From: Planctomycetota bacterium
Lineage (GTDB): Bacteria > Planctomycetota > UBA8742 > UBA2392
Length of the DNA stretch: 35,865 nt
Assembly (NCBI GenBank): GCA_020425515.1
Contig: JAGQRI010000066.1
Span: 5,417-41,281, forward strand
Direction: 5' to 3'
Below the pieces are notes generated by a model that worked only from the letters and a program-made list of their open reading frames with translations, was not told the DNA's origin and made no database searches. Position numbers and translations under genes: made by a program. The first letter of the stretch is position 1. Every line of letters begins with the position of its first letter. Positions 15,710 to 22,609 of this stretch are shown piece by piece.

Positions 15710-16027
15710 CTATTCGTCCGGTTCGATGGTGACGACGAGCGGGAACTTCTGCGTGCGCGCCGATGACGTTACCTGGTCTTTCTTCAACTCGGCCACTTCC
15801 TGCGGGTAGACCCCGGCGATGCCCTGGCCTGTGTTGTGGACCTCGAGCATGACCTTCTTGGCCTGGTCGATGTCGTGGGCGAAGAAGCGCATCAGGACCC
15901 AGACGACGAAATCCATGGTGGTCTTGGGGTCGTTGTGGAGGATGACCTTCCACATCGGCGCGCGCTTCTTCTTCGTGTCGGCGTCGGTGTCGATCTTCGG
16001 TTTCGGCAGTGTCGTAGTGTCCGGCAT
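15710..16027 (-). CDS. clpS: ATP-dependent Clp protease adaptor ClpS
   Basis: ClpS binds proteins with a bulky hydrophobic N-terminal residue and hands them to ClpA (or ClpC) for degradation by ClpP. The 105 residues comprise a polar N-terminal tail of about 24 residues, needed in known ClpS for delivery, and a canonical core: WKVILHNDPKTTMDFVVWVL with N32-D33-P34, and LEVHNTG with H64 at the position that contacts the substrate amino group. The second Asp of the common NDD motif is Pro, as in several lineages. The ATG follows a TAAAAT box by six bases with no ribosome site. It is followed directly by the nitroreductase gene. No clpA or clpP is present here. Confidence 0.95.
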   Translation of the reverse strand: MPDTTTLPKPKIDTDADTKKKRAPMWKVILHNDPKTTMDFVVWVLMRFFAHDIDQAKKVMLEVHNTGQGIAGVYPQEVAELKKDQVTSSARTQKFPLVVTIEPDE

Positions 16028-16033
16028 GCCGCG

Positions 16034-16039
16034 ATTTTA
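16034..16039 (-). promoter_or_regulatory. -10 box (TAAAAT) for leaderless clpS mRNA
   Basis: On the minus strand TAAAAT ends six bases before the clpS ATG. A TTGGTG lies 19 bases further upstream (16059-16064). There is no Shine-Dalgarno site. The box gives clpS and the nitroreductase gene a promoter of their own. Confidence 0.5.
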
Positions 16040-16064
16040 GCACAAGCCTCGCGCCAATCACCAA

Positions 16065-16093
16065 GGGGACTGTCCCGGCACGGGACTGTCCCC
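16065..16093. repeat. Paired GGGACTGTCCC palindromes upstream of clpS
   Basis: Two copies of the 11-base palindrome GGGAC-T-GTCCC lie 16 bases apart centre to centre, and together they also form a larger imperfect dyad. They abut the candidate -35 box of clpS. They may be an operator or a REP-like element. GGGACAGTCCC words often occur as dispersed repeats in bacteria with REP transposases. Confidence 0.55.
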
Positions 16094-16148
16094 GCAGTCG
16101 GCGATCAAAAACAATTGCGTCGAAACCGCGAAGAACCGCCTGCCGGTC

Positions 16149-16958
16149 TTACTTCGCGGCCCTTTGCGGTCCTTCGCGGTTTGTCTTTTCGAGGTCGATT
16201 ACCGCGATGCGCAGCGGTTGGCCTTGCCGTACCAGGAAGCCCTCTGTTTTTTCGTACAGCGCCTGCGCTTGCGACCGGTCGTGGAAGCGTCTTGCGATGG
16301 CGCTGCCGTGCAGGTGGGTCATCTGCATGACGGCCGCCGCCACCTCCGGGCTGAGTTTCATGCACTGGTTCAGGACCATGTGGACGAACTCGAAGGTGCT
16401 GGTGTCGTCGTTGTAGAAGGCGACGGCCCAGCGCCCGTCGCCGACTTCGTGGGCGTTGGCGGCGACCACGTCCCGCGCGCGGGCGTACAGGTCGAGTTCG
16501 TAGAACACCACGTCGGGCAACGGGTTGATGTAGTAGGGGTCAGTCTCAACGAATCCGAAAGACTCGTACAGCTTGCGCGCGGCCTTCATGCTGCCGAGCG
16601 TATCCAGCAGCACGCGCATGTAGCGCTGGTTGTTGGCGAACTGGAGCGCCTCCGAGACGAGCGCCGAGGCAAGCCCCCGGCCGCGGTGCTCCGGTTTGAC
16701 GTACATGCGTTTCAGCTCGCAGGCGGCGTCTCCCAACCGGCGCAGGGCGATGCAGGCGGCCGGTGCGTTGTCGAGTTCGGCAAGCAGGATGCAGCCGCTG
16801 GGCGCGGAGTAGCAGCCGGGCAGATCGATCAGTTCGTCTTCGAAACCCTGGAAGCCGAGGTCGATGCCAATCTCCTCGGCGTAGGCACGAAACAGCGCGC
16901 GCACGTCATCCATGCGGCGCAACTGGTTGGCGACGTCGATGATGCGGCAGTCGTCCAT
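16149..16958 (-). CDS. GNAT acyltransferase fused to a ClpS domain (fusion A)
   Basis: The 269-residue protein has two parts. Residues 1-157 are a full GNAT domain with the CoA-pyrophosphate loop HRGRGLAS (91-98), a preceding ELKRMYVKPE strand and a C-terminal KLYESFGFVETD. Residues 175-258 match ClpS: WAVAFYNDDTSTFEFVHMVL with N183-D184-D185, then QMTHLHGSA with H215 at the substrate-reading His position, and a closing GQPLRIAVI. The core N-degron pocket is thus kept. Such a fusion suggests an enzyme that docks on protein N-termini or on the Clp machine. A TAGACT box six bases before the ATG suggests its own leaderless transcript. It lies 29 bases after fusion B and upstream of clpS. Confidence 0.85.
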   Translation of the reverse strand: MDDCRIIDVANQLRRMDDVRALFRAYAEEIGIDLGFQGFEDELIDLPGCYSAPSGCILLAELDNAPAACIALRRLGDAACELKRMYVKPEHRGRGLASALVSEALQFANNQRYMRVLLDTLGSMKAARKLYESFGFVETDPYYINPLPDVVFYELDLYARARDVVAANAHEVGDGRWAVAFYNDDTSTFEFVHMVLNQCMKLSPEVAAAVMQMTHLHGSAIARRFHDRSQAQALYEKTEGFLVRQGQPLRIAVIDLEKTNREGPQRAAK

Positions 16959-16964
16959 GGCGCG

Positions 16965-16970
16965 AGTCTA
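16965..16970 (-). promoter_or_regulatory. -10 box (TAGACT) for leaderless GNAT-ClpS fusion A
   Basis: On the minus strand TAGACT ends six bases before the ATG at 16958. I see no convincing -35 box and no ribosome site. Confidence 0.4.
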
Positions 16971-16987
16971 CCTTCATCCGCGTGTCT

Positions 16988-17737
16988 TCAGCGCTTTTCG
17001 ACGACGGCCTTCAACGGGAAGTCTCCCATACGCGCGAGCGCTGCAATGCGTTTGGCGACCCCGTTGGCACCGCTCTGTGTGCGGCAGTACCGGATAACCG
17101 CGCTTCCGGCGTTGTGGACCACGATGGCGTGTTCGCACGCAACAACCTCGGTAATATCCAGCACACGCGCGAGACACTGACAGACGAAAGGGAACGTTGT
17201 GGTGTCGTCATCCAGCAGGCGGACAACCCACGGGCCGCTGCCGCGAGGTTCGCCGTTTCGCTTCAAGCTGCCTGTCGCGCGCTCAAGCTGGTTCGCGTGA
17301 AACGCAAGGTGGTCGCCGGCGCCACCGGGCAGGTAGGGAGCGACCGGGTGGAACCCGATACTCTCGAGCACCGGCTGCGCCCGCTGCTGCGCGCCGGGCA
17401 CGAGCAGGTAGACATCCGCCCGGGCCGACGCACTCAGGCAAGCATACTGCACAAGCTCCTTGCCCAGGCCGTTTTCCCGGTAGCGGGGGGCGACGTAAGG
17501 CCCGATCAGCTCTGCACGGTTGTCGAAATTGCGGTGCCCGATCATGTACCCGCCGGCGGTCGGTTCGCAGTACACAAGCAACGTCAGGTCGTCAGGCGGC
17601 AGGTCCCTGAATTCGAGGGCAAGTGTCGCGACGTGTGACCGGAGGGCGCCGTCGGGCAGCTCGTCCAGCCAGCGGGTAAAGAGTTCCGTGGCATAGCGAG
17701 CCGCCCGAGGAGAGTCGGATGTGGCCTGGAGCTGCAT
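16988..17737 (-). CDS. Second GNAT-ClpS fusion, diverged (fusion B)
   Basis: The 249-residue product has the same order as fusion A. Residues about 45-150 are a reduced GNAT domain: IGPYVAPRYRENGLGKELV holds the R-E-N-G-L-G acyl-CoA loop (87-92), and VLESIGFHPV the last helix-strand. Residues 169-249 are ClpS-like: WVVRLLDDDTTTFPFV with D176-D177-D178 replacing NDD, and IVVHNAGSA with H208 kept, ending GDFPLKAVVEK. Overall identity to fusion A looks low, so the duplication is old or the fusions arose separately. The ATG at 17737 shares one base with the stop of the ClpS-like gene, so translation is coupled. The longer upstream frame is rejected because it runs through that gene. Confidence 0.8.
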   Translation of the reverse strand: MQLQATSDSPRAARYATELFTRWLDELPDGALRSHVATLALEFRDLPPDDLTLLVYCEPTAGGYMIGHRNFDNRAELIGPYVAPRYRENGLGKELVQYACLSASARADVYLLVPGAQQRAQPVLESIGFHPVAPYLPGGAGDHLAFHANQLERATGSLKRNGEPRGSGPWVVRLLDDDTTTFPFVCQCLARVLDITEVVACEHAIVVHNAGSAVIRYCRTQSGANGVAKRIAALARMGDFPLKAVVEKR

Positions 17738-18075
17738 CAGACGATCTGCTGGCCTTCGATTTCTATCTTGAACGGGTAGCCCGATTCCTCGGCGGCTTCG
17801 ACCACCCGGCGCCGGGCGATCTCGGCGGGGATGGCCGGCAGCTCGGCGACCACGGCCTTGCCCTCGTCGCGGATGCTGTCCACCAGCGCCTTGGCCGTCA
17901 ACTCGTCGTAGCCGAAGTAGTTTTCCAGCGCGAACATGACGAAATCGACCGGCGTTTTGTCGTCGTCGAAAAACCACACCTTCACCTTCGCCGCGATCAT
18001 CGTGCTTTCTTCGCGGGTGTGGTCGGTTTCCTCGGCCGGCTCAAAGTCCGAGTCGGAAGGGGTATCGTCAGGCAT
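17737..18075 (-). CDS. ClpS-like protein lacking the substrate-reading histidine
   Basis: The 112-residue product has a 28-residue acidic tail and then a ClpS core: KVKVWFFDDDKTPVDFVMFAL (D37-D39 at the NDD place), YFGYDELTAKALVDSI, and the GKAVV and GYPFKIEIEG strands. At the position of the conserved His that contacts the substrate amino group it has Arg (R69 in SIRDEGKAV). It begins MPD like the clpS gene downstream. I place the start at 18075 because a TATACT box lies six bases before this ATG; an upstream ATG at 18102 is less likely. It heads the minus-strand cluster and is coupled to fusion B. It may bind other ends or another protein. Confidence 0.85.
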   Translation of the reverse strand: MPDDTPSDSDFEPAEETDHTREESTMIAAKVKVWFFDDDKTPVDFVMFALENYFGYDELTAKALVDSIRDEGKAVVAELPAIPAEIARRRVVEAAEESGYPFKIEIEGQQIV

Positions 18076-18081
18076 GACCTG

Positions 18082-18113
18082 AGTATAGCGTGCGCGCGTC
18101 ATGGATTTGTCAA
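18082..18113 (-). promoter_or_regulatory. Promoter of the ClpS cluster (TTGACA / TATACT)
   Basis: On the minus strand a perfect TTGACA (18113-18108) and TATACT (18087-18082) are separated by 20 bases, longer than the usual 17. The -10 box is six bases before the ATG at 18075, so the mRNA would be leaderless. Confidence 0.5.
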
Positions 18114-18144
18114 CAACCGCGATAAAACCTTTCGGGGTCACGCG

Positions 18145-19392
18145 ATGCGCATCCTGATTTACCCCATGGGCAGCTTCGGCGACGTGCACCCGTTCATCGG
18201 CGTCGGCAAGGCTTTGCAGGCCCGCGGGCACGAAGTGTTCATCATCACCAGCGGTTACTTTGAAGACCTTGTAAAGCGCGCCGGCATCGAGTTTCGCGGC
18301 ATCGGCACCGCCGAAGATTTCGAGCGCGTCCAGGACGACCCGGACCTCTGGCACCCCACCAAGGCCTTCGGGACGCTGGTCGAAAAAGCGCTGAACGTTT
18401 CCTACGGCCCGATCCTCGACTACGCGCGCGAGCTGAACAAACCGGGCGAGACGGTGATGCTGGCGGGCTCATTGGCGTTCGGCACGCGCAACGCCCGCGA
18501 GCTGCTGGATATCCCGCTGGCGACCGTGCACCTTGCGCCGTCGCTGTTCATCAGCAGTTACCGCATGCCGCTGATGCACGGCGCGCCGATCCCGCAGTGG
18601 GCGCCGCGCTTCCTGAAACGTTTCCAGTGGTGGGCGGGCAATCGGGTTGCGGACGGGCACATCCTGCCGGAGCTGAACCGCTTCCGACGCGAGCACGGGC
18701 TGAAACCGGTGCGCCGCGTGATTCTGGACTGGTGGCATTCGCCGGACCGCGTGATCGGGCTGTTCCCCGAATGGTTCGGCCCGCCGCAGCCGGATTGGCC
18801 GCCGCAGACGCGCCTGACGGGCTTCCCAATGTTCGACGAGCAAGGCATGCACGAGCTGCCGCCCGAGCTGGAGGAATTCCTGCAGGCCGGCGACCCGCCC
18901 GTGGTGTTCACGCCCGGCAGCGCCATGGCCCACGGGCACGAGTTCTTCGCGGAGGGGGTGAAGGCGCTGGAGTTGACGGGACGGCGCGGGCTGCTGCTTT
19001 CGCGCTTCCCGGAGACGATCCCGGGCAGCCTGCCGGACAGCGTGAAGCACTTCAAATACGTGCCGTTCAGTGACGTGCTGCCGCGCTCGGCGGCGCTGGT
19101 TTACCACGGCGGCGTCGGCACCTGCGCGCAGGCCTTGCGGGCGGGCATCCCGCACTTCATCCAGCACATGGCGCACGACCAGCTCGACAACCTTTCGAGG
19201 GTGCGCGATCTCGGCGTCGGCGATGGTTTGGCGCCGAAGCAATTCAAGGCACGGCGCATTGCAAAGGTGCTTGACGATCTGCTCGGAAATCCAGCCGTGA
19301 TATCGCGCGCCCGTGAGCTGGCCGAAAGCTTTGACACCGAACTATGGATGCACCGGACCTGCGAGCTGGTGGAAGCGCTGGGAAATAAATGA
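18145..19392 (+). CDS. GT1-family glycosyltransferase (UGT-like)
   Basis: The 415-residue protein has the GT-B layout of UDP-glycosyltransferases related to MurG and macrolide or flavonoid transferases. The N-terminus has ILIYPMGSFGDVHPFIGVGK, and the C-terminal nucleotide-sugar site is HGGVGTCAQALRAG (H321 onward) followed by PHFIQHMAHDQ. It probably moves a sugar onto a lipid or small hydrophobic acceptor; the acceptor cannot be told. The ATG at 18145 opens the conserved first strand; a long in-frame extension upstream is antisense to the ClpS-like gene. The gene is divergent from the ClpS cluster and ends in a strong hairpin that includes its stop codon. Confidence 0.88.
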   Translation: MRILIYPMGSFGDVHPFIGVGKALQARGHEVFIITSGYFEDLVKRAGIEFRGIGTAEDFERVQDDPDLWHPTKAFGTLVEKALNVSYGPILDYARELNKPGETVMLAGSLAFGTRNARELLDIPLATVHLAPSLFISSYRMPLMHGAPIPQWAPRFLKRFQWWAGNRVADGHILPELNRFRREHGLKPVRRVILDWWHSPDRVIGLFPEWFGPPQPDWPPQTRLTGFPMFDEQGMHELPPELEEFLQAGDPPVVFTPGSAMAHGHEFFAEGVKALELTGRRGLLLSRFPETIPGSLPDSVKHFKYVPFSDVLPRSAALVYHGGVGTCAQALRAGIPHFIQHMAHDQLDNLSRVRDLGVGDGLAPKQFKARRIAKVLDDLLGNPAVISRARELAESFDTELWMHRTCELVEALGNK

Positions 19393-19419
19393 GGGGCGCG
19401 GCACTTTGCCGCGCCCCTC
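19391..19419 (+). terminator. Strong GC hairpin at glycosyltransferase gene end
   Basis: A 12-bp perfect stem (19391-19402 with 19408-19419, loop ACTTT) begins within the stop codon. There is no T-run after it. A second perfect 10-bp hairpin (19420-19429 with 19440-19449) follows directly. Together they may halt transcription or protect the mRNA end. Confidence 0.5.
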
Positions 19420-19540
19420 GTGCAATCTCGGGGGCGAGTGAGATTGCACCTGTCCGCCTGAAGCCCAGGTGCGCATCAGCGGGCGTTCTTCTCCTGCCAA
19501 CCGAACGAAACTGCCCGTCGCATTCATCCCGAATCAGGCG

Positions 19541-19578
19541 AAAAACAAACGGCGCCGGGACGATTCCCGGCGCCGTTT
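19541..19578 (-). terminator. Intrinsic terminator of the dienelactone hydrolase gene
   Basis: A 14-bp perfect stem (19547-19560 with 19565-19578) has a 4-base loop. Read on the minus strand it is followed by GTTTTTCG. It lies 20 bases after the hydrolase stop codon. Confidence 0.85.
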
Positions 19579-19598
19579 GGGGCAGGTGAAAAATCCGC

Positions 19599-20432
19599 CT
19601 ATTCGAAGATCTCCCAGAAGAAATCCTTCATGCGCTCCCATGAGCGTACGTCGGCTTCGGCGTTGTAGGCGACGCCGCGGCTGGGGTCGTTGCCGGCCTT
19701 GGGGTTGGTGAAGGCGTGCACGGTGTGCCCGTACAGGTCGATCTCGTAATCGACGCCGGCGTCTTTCAGTTCCTTGTTCAGCGCGACGACGGACTCGAAG
19801 TTGTCGTCCGCGCCGTGCAGCACCAGCACCTTGCCCTTGATGTTCTTCGCATCCGCGGGGGTGTCGGTGCCGAGCCCGCCGTGGAAGCTGACGAAGCCCT
19901 TCAGGTTGGCGCCGCTGCGGGCCAGCTCCAGCACGCAGGTGCCGCCGAAGCAGTAGCCGATGCAGGCGACCTGGTCCTTGTCGGCCATGTCGCTTTTGAG
20001 CGCTTCGTCCATGCCGGCCTTGAGGCGCGTGCGCAGCGCTGCCGGGTTCGACTTCCATGAGCCCGCGGCCTTGCCGGCCTCGGCAGCGTTCTGGGGGCGG
20101 ACGTCCTTGCCGTAGGTATCCACGCTGAAGGCGAGAATCCCCAGGCTGGCAAGTTCACGGGCGCGCTGTTCATCGAAGGCGCCGCGGCCCATCCAGTCGT
20201 GCATGATCAGGACCACGGGGCGGGTGCCCTCCTGGTTGGCGTCCCAGGCCATGAAGCCTTCGCACTCGGTGTCGCCGTCCTTGTAGGTGACGGTCTTGGT
20301 CTGGATGTCGGGGAAGTATTCCTTCACTTCGCCGGCGTCCTGGGCGACCGCGGTGTCATTGAGCTGCAGCGCGGTGATGACAGCCGCGAGCACCAGTGCC
20401 GCGGCGATGCTGACGGACAGGATCGTTTTCAT
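19599..20432 (-). CDS. Secreted dienelactone-hydrolase-family protein
   Basis: The 277-residue product has a signal peptide (residues about 1-30, ending TAVA) and then an alpha/beta-hydrolase of the dienelactone hydrolase family. The catalytic triad is visible: C161 in IGYCFGGT, Asp at 209 or 210 in LHGADDNF, and H239 in GHTVHAFT. The early oxyanion strand is VVLIMHDWMG. Family members cleave dienelactones or other esters; most such exported homologues have no proven substrate. GAGGAG precedes the ATG. It stands alone with its own terminator and is divergent from the Fe-S protein gene. Confidence 0.9.
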   Translation of the reverse strand: MKTILSVSIAAALVLAAVITALQLNDTAVAQDAGEVKEYFPDIQTKTVTYKDGDTECEGFMAWDANQEGTRPVVLIMHDWMGRGAFDEQRARELASLGILAFSVDTYGKDVRPQNAAEAGKAAGSWKSNPAALRTRLKAGMDEALKSDMADKDQVACIGYCFGGTCVLELARSGANLKGFVSFHGGLGTDTPADAKNIKGKVLVLHGADDNFESVVALNKELKDAGVDYEIDLYGHTVHAFTNPKAGNDPSRGVAYNAEADVRSWERMKDFFWEIFE

Positions 20433-20545
20433 GTTCTCTCCTCGGTTTCAGATGGCAGGGATTCCAGCAAGCCAACACAAAGGAAGCGAGAGAGATTCCG
20501 GAAAGATGCGCGCCGGCTGATGTTGGTGTCCCGGGCGACTTGCGC

Positions 20546-20551
20546 TAGTCT
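20546..20551 (+). promoter_or_regulatory. -10 box (TAGTCT) for leaderless Fe-S protein mRNA
   Basis: TAGTCT ends six bases before the ATG at 20558, and TTGGTG (20523-20528) lies 17 bases upstream, an ideal distance. No ribosome site is present. Confidence 0.5.
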
Positions 20552-20557
20552 GGCAGC

Positions 20558-21202
20558 ATGGCCGACGAATACCGCAAGTACACCGGCGCCGACATCGACG
20601 TCGAGTTCAGCCTCAAGCGCTGTATCCACTCTGCCGAGTGCGTGCGCGGAGCCCCCAAGGTGTTCAACCCGCGCCAGAAACCGTGGATCCAGGCCGACAA
20701 CGCCGACGCCGATACCATAGCCGAAGTGGTGCAGCGTTGCCCGACGGGCGCGTTGCGCTTCGTGCGCAAGGGTGGCGGCGACGCGGAACAGCCCGACCCC
20801 GAGCCGACCATCAAGGTCGTGAAGGACGGGCCGCTGTACCTGCGCGGTGCGATCGAGATGGAACTCGGCGAGACGCTCGAGCAGGCGATGCGCGTCGCCC
20901 TGTGCCGCTGCGGACACAGCGCCAACAAGCCGTTCTGCGACGGCAGCCACGGCAGGTGCGGCTTCAAGGACGACTCGCAGCCCGGCACCGGCGACTTCAA
21001 GGACATCGAGGGCAAACCCGGGCTGAGCGTCAGCTTCATCGAAAACGGGCCGATCCAGGTGCGCGGAGGCGCGACGGTCATTGACGTGGAAGACACCGCC
21101 GTGTTGCGCGACGACGAATGCTACCTGTGCCGCTGCGGCGGCAGCGCGAACAAGCCGTTCTGCGACGGCAGCCATGCGCGGGTCGGCTTCAGGGATTCCT
21201 GA
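20558..21202 (+). CDS. Fe-S protein: divergent ferredoxin domain plus two CDGSH domains
   Basis: The 214-residue protein has three iron-sulfur parts. Residues about 1-70 resemble the Fer4_19 divergent ferredoxin-like domain (C22, C28, and C61 in RCPTGAL). Two CDGSH motifs of the mitoNEET type follow, each CRCGxSANKPFCDGSH: C116, C118, C127, H131 and C191, C193, C202, H206. Each CDGSH site should hold a redox-active and labile [2Fe-2S] cluster ligated by three Cys and one His. There is no signal peptide. Its stop overlaps the start of the next gene (TGATG). Role likely electron transfer or Fe-S delivery; the partner is unknown. Confidence 0.92.
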   Translation: MADEYRKYTGADIDVEFSLKRCIHSAECVRGAPKVFNPRQKPWIQADNADADTIAEVVQRCPTGALRFVRKGGGDAEQPDPEPTIKVVKDGPLYLRGAIEMELGETLEQAMRVALCRCGHSANKPFCDGSHGRCGFKDDSQPGTGDFKDIEGKPGLSVSFIENGPIQVRGGATVIDVEDTAVLRDDECYLCRCGGSANKPFCDGSHARVGFRDS

Positions 21203-22032
21203 TGGAGTGGGTTGCGCTCGGAATTGCATTGCTGGTTGTGCTGCTTGTGGGGCTGGGGCACATCGGCTACCGCAAGCACATGCAGCAACTGAAGCAATGG
21301 GCGCGCATGCTGGCTGAGCAGCCGCCCGTGGACCCGCACGCGAAACTCGACGATCTGCCCGACGCCGCCCGGCGACTGCTGAAACACGCGATCGGCGACG
21401 ACGCAAAACCGGCGCGCGCCGTCAGCTTCAAGCTGGTGGGGGAGATTCGCCCGGCCAGGGACGGCGCCTGGCTGCCCTGCACGGCCTGGCAGACGTTGCG
21501 CATCCCGGGCGGGTTCACCTGGCGCTGCAAGGTGCAGGGCGGGTTGATGCGCCTCAGCGGCGGCGACCACTACTTCGCGGAGACCGGGGGCGTGCACTTC
21601 TGGCTGCTGGGCGTGTTTCACGCGGTGAAGAGCAAAGGCAAGGACCTCGCGAAAAGCGGCGCGCACCGGGCGATGCTGGAGGCGCTCTGGTTCCCGCCGG
21701 CGCTGCTGCCCGGTGAAAACGTCGAGTGGCTGGAAGGCGACGAAAACACCGCCAGGGCGAAACTGAAACTCGACGGATTCGAGCTGGAAGTCGAATACAA
21801 GGTCGATGCAGACGGGCGCGTCGTCAGTGTCAAGGCCGACCGCTGGGGCGACCAGAACGAGAAACACGAATGGATGCCGACCCCGTTCGGCGCCGAATTC
21901 AGCGAGGAGCGCACCGTGCAGGGCTACACGGTCCCCACGAAGTACCGAGCCGGCTGGCACTACGGCACGGAACAGTGGTCCGAAGGCGAATTCTACCGGG
22001 CCGAGCTGAAAGACGTGCGATTCATCAGTTGA
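21202..22032 (+). CDS. DUF6920 (DUF6544)-like protein with N-terminal membrane span
   Basis: The 276-residue product has one hydrophobic segment at residues about 3-22 and then a soluble domain. The domain has the run GDHYFAETGGVHFWLLG, the helix LEALWFPPALLP, and near the end RWGD, PFGAEF, GYTVPTKYRAGWHYGT and EFYRAELKDVRF, all characteristic of this family of unknown function. The ATG at 21202 shares a base with the stop of the Fe-S gene, so the two are translationally coupled. That pairing suggests a shared pathway, perhaps at the membrane face. The stop codon is next to the left end of a REP transposase unit. Confidence 0.82.
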   Translation: MEWVALGIALLVVLLVGLGHIGYRKHMQQLKQWARMLAEQPPVDPHAKLDDLPDAARRLLKHAIGDDAKPARAVSFKLVGEIRPARDGAWLPCTAWQTLRIPGGFTWRCKVQGGLMRLSGGDHYFAETGGVHFWLLGVFHAVKSKGKDLAKSGAHRAMLEALWFPPALLPGENVEWLEGDENTARAKLKLDGFELEVEYKVDADGRVVSVKADRWGDQNEKHEWMPTPFGAEFSEERTVQGYTVPTKYRAGWHYGTEQWSEGEFYRAELKDVRFIS

Positions 22033-22033
22033 A

Positions 22034-22075
22034 CAAGAACCCCGGCCGAAAGGCCGGGGTCACCGCGAAGCGGTG
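22034..22075 (+). repeat. Left REP end of transposase unit
   Basis: A hairpin ACCCCGGCC-GAAA-GGCCGGGGT (22039-22060) is followed directly by CACCGC-GAA-GCGGTG (22061-22075). Two adjoining hairpins are the form expected of a REP recognised by its transposase. It may also terminate the gene upstream. Confidence 0.85.
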
Positions 22076-22098
22076 AACGAGATCGGGGAAGACTAACC

Positions 22099-22584
22099 TT
22101 GGAATACAATCATCCAATAGCCTTCCTGCTGACGGTCGTAACCTACGGCGCCTGGCTGCATGGGGATGAGCGTGGATCGGTTAAGCACGGCGAACCAGCC
22201 AAGTTCCTCCCACCAGATGAGTTGCTGAAACAACACAATGCGTCGAACCTAAAGCATCCGTCCGCAACTCTAAATGCACGCCAGCGCGGGATCGTAAGGC
22301 GCAACATCGAGAGCTATTGCGATTACAAGAAGTGGTTCGTCAGCGCGGTCAACGTGCGAACGAACCACTTTCACGTAGTCGTCGCTGCAGTAGAGAAACC
22401 CGAGAAGATGCTCAACGGCATCAAAGCTGCGGTAACTCGCAAGTTGCGCGAAGCAGATGAATTTGTCGGGCGTCCTGTGTGGGCTGTGCGAGGCAGCAAG
22501 CGTCGGCTGTATACACGGAAATCTCTCGACCTTGCCATCGACTACGTGGTGAACCGGCAGGGGGATCCGCTGCCCGAAGAGTAG
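22099..22584 (+). CDS. REP-associated tyrosine transposase (Y1/HUH family)
   Basis: This 161-residue single-strand transposase acts on REP hairpins. It has the HUH metal site H90-F91-H92 (TNHFHVVV) and the helix with MLNGIKAAVTRKL, followed by RPVWAVRGSKR and YVVNRQGDP, usual in this group. The nucleophilic Tyr is not certain; Y138 and Y149 are candidates. It starts at a TTG (22099) about nine bases after GGGGA; a longer frame is absent. Codon use is less GC-biased than its neighbours, with many A-rich codons near the N-terminus, which fits recent arrival. It is intact and probably active or recently so. Confidence 0.85.
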   Translation: MEYNHPIAFLLTVVTYGAWLHGDERGSVKHGEPAKFLPPDELLKQHNASNLKHPSATLNARQRGIVRRNIESYCDYKKWFVSAVNVRTNHFHVVVAAVEKPEKMLNGIKAAVTRKLREADEFVGRPVWAVRGSKRRLYTRKSLDLAIDYVVNRQGDPLPEE

Positions 22585-22609
22585 ATGCTGGTTTCGGGTG
22601 ATACGAATC

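Noticed and set aside
16149-17737. Reading the two fusion genes as plain GNAT acetyltransferases
   Set aside because: Both run about 80 to 95 residues past the GNAT fold, and those parts carry the NDD/DDD and His-x-x-Gly marks of ClpS.
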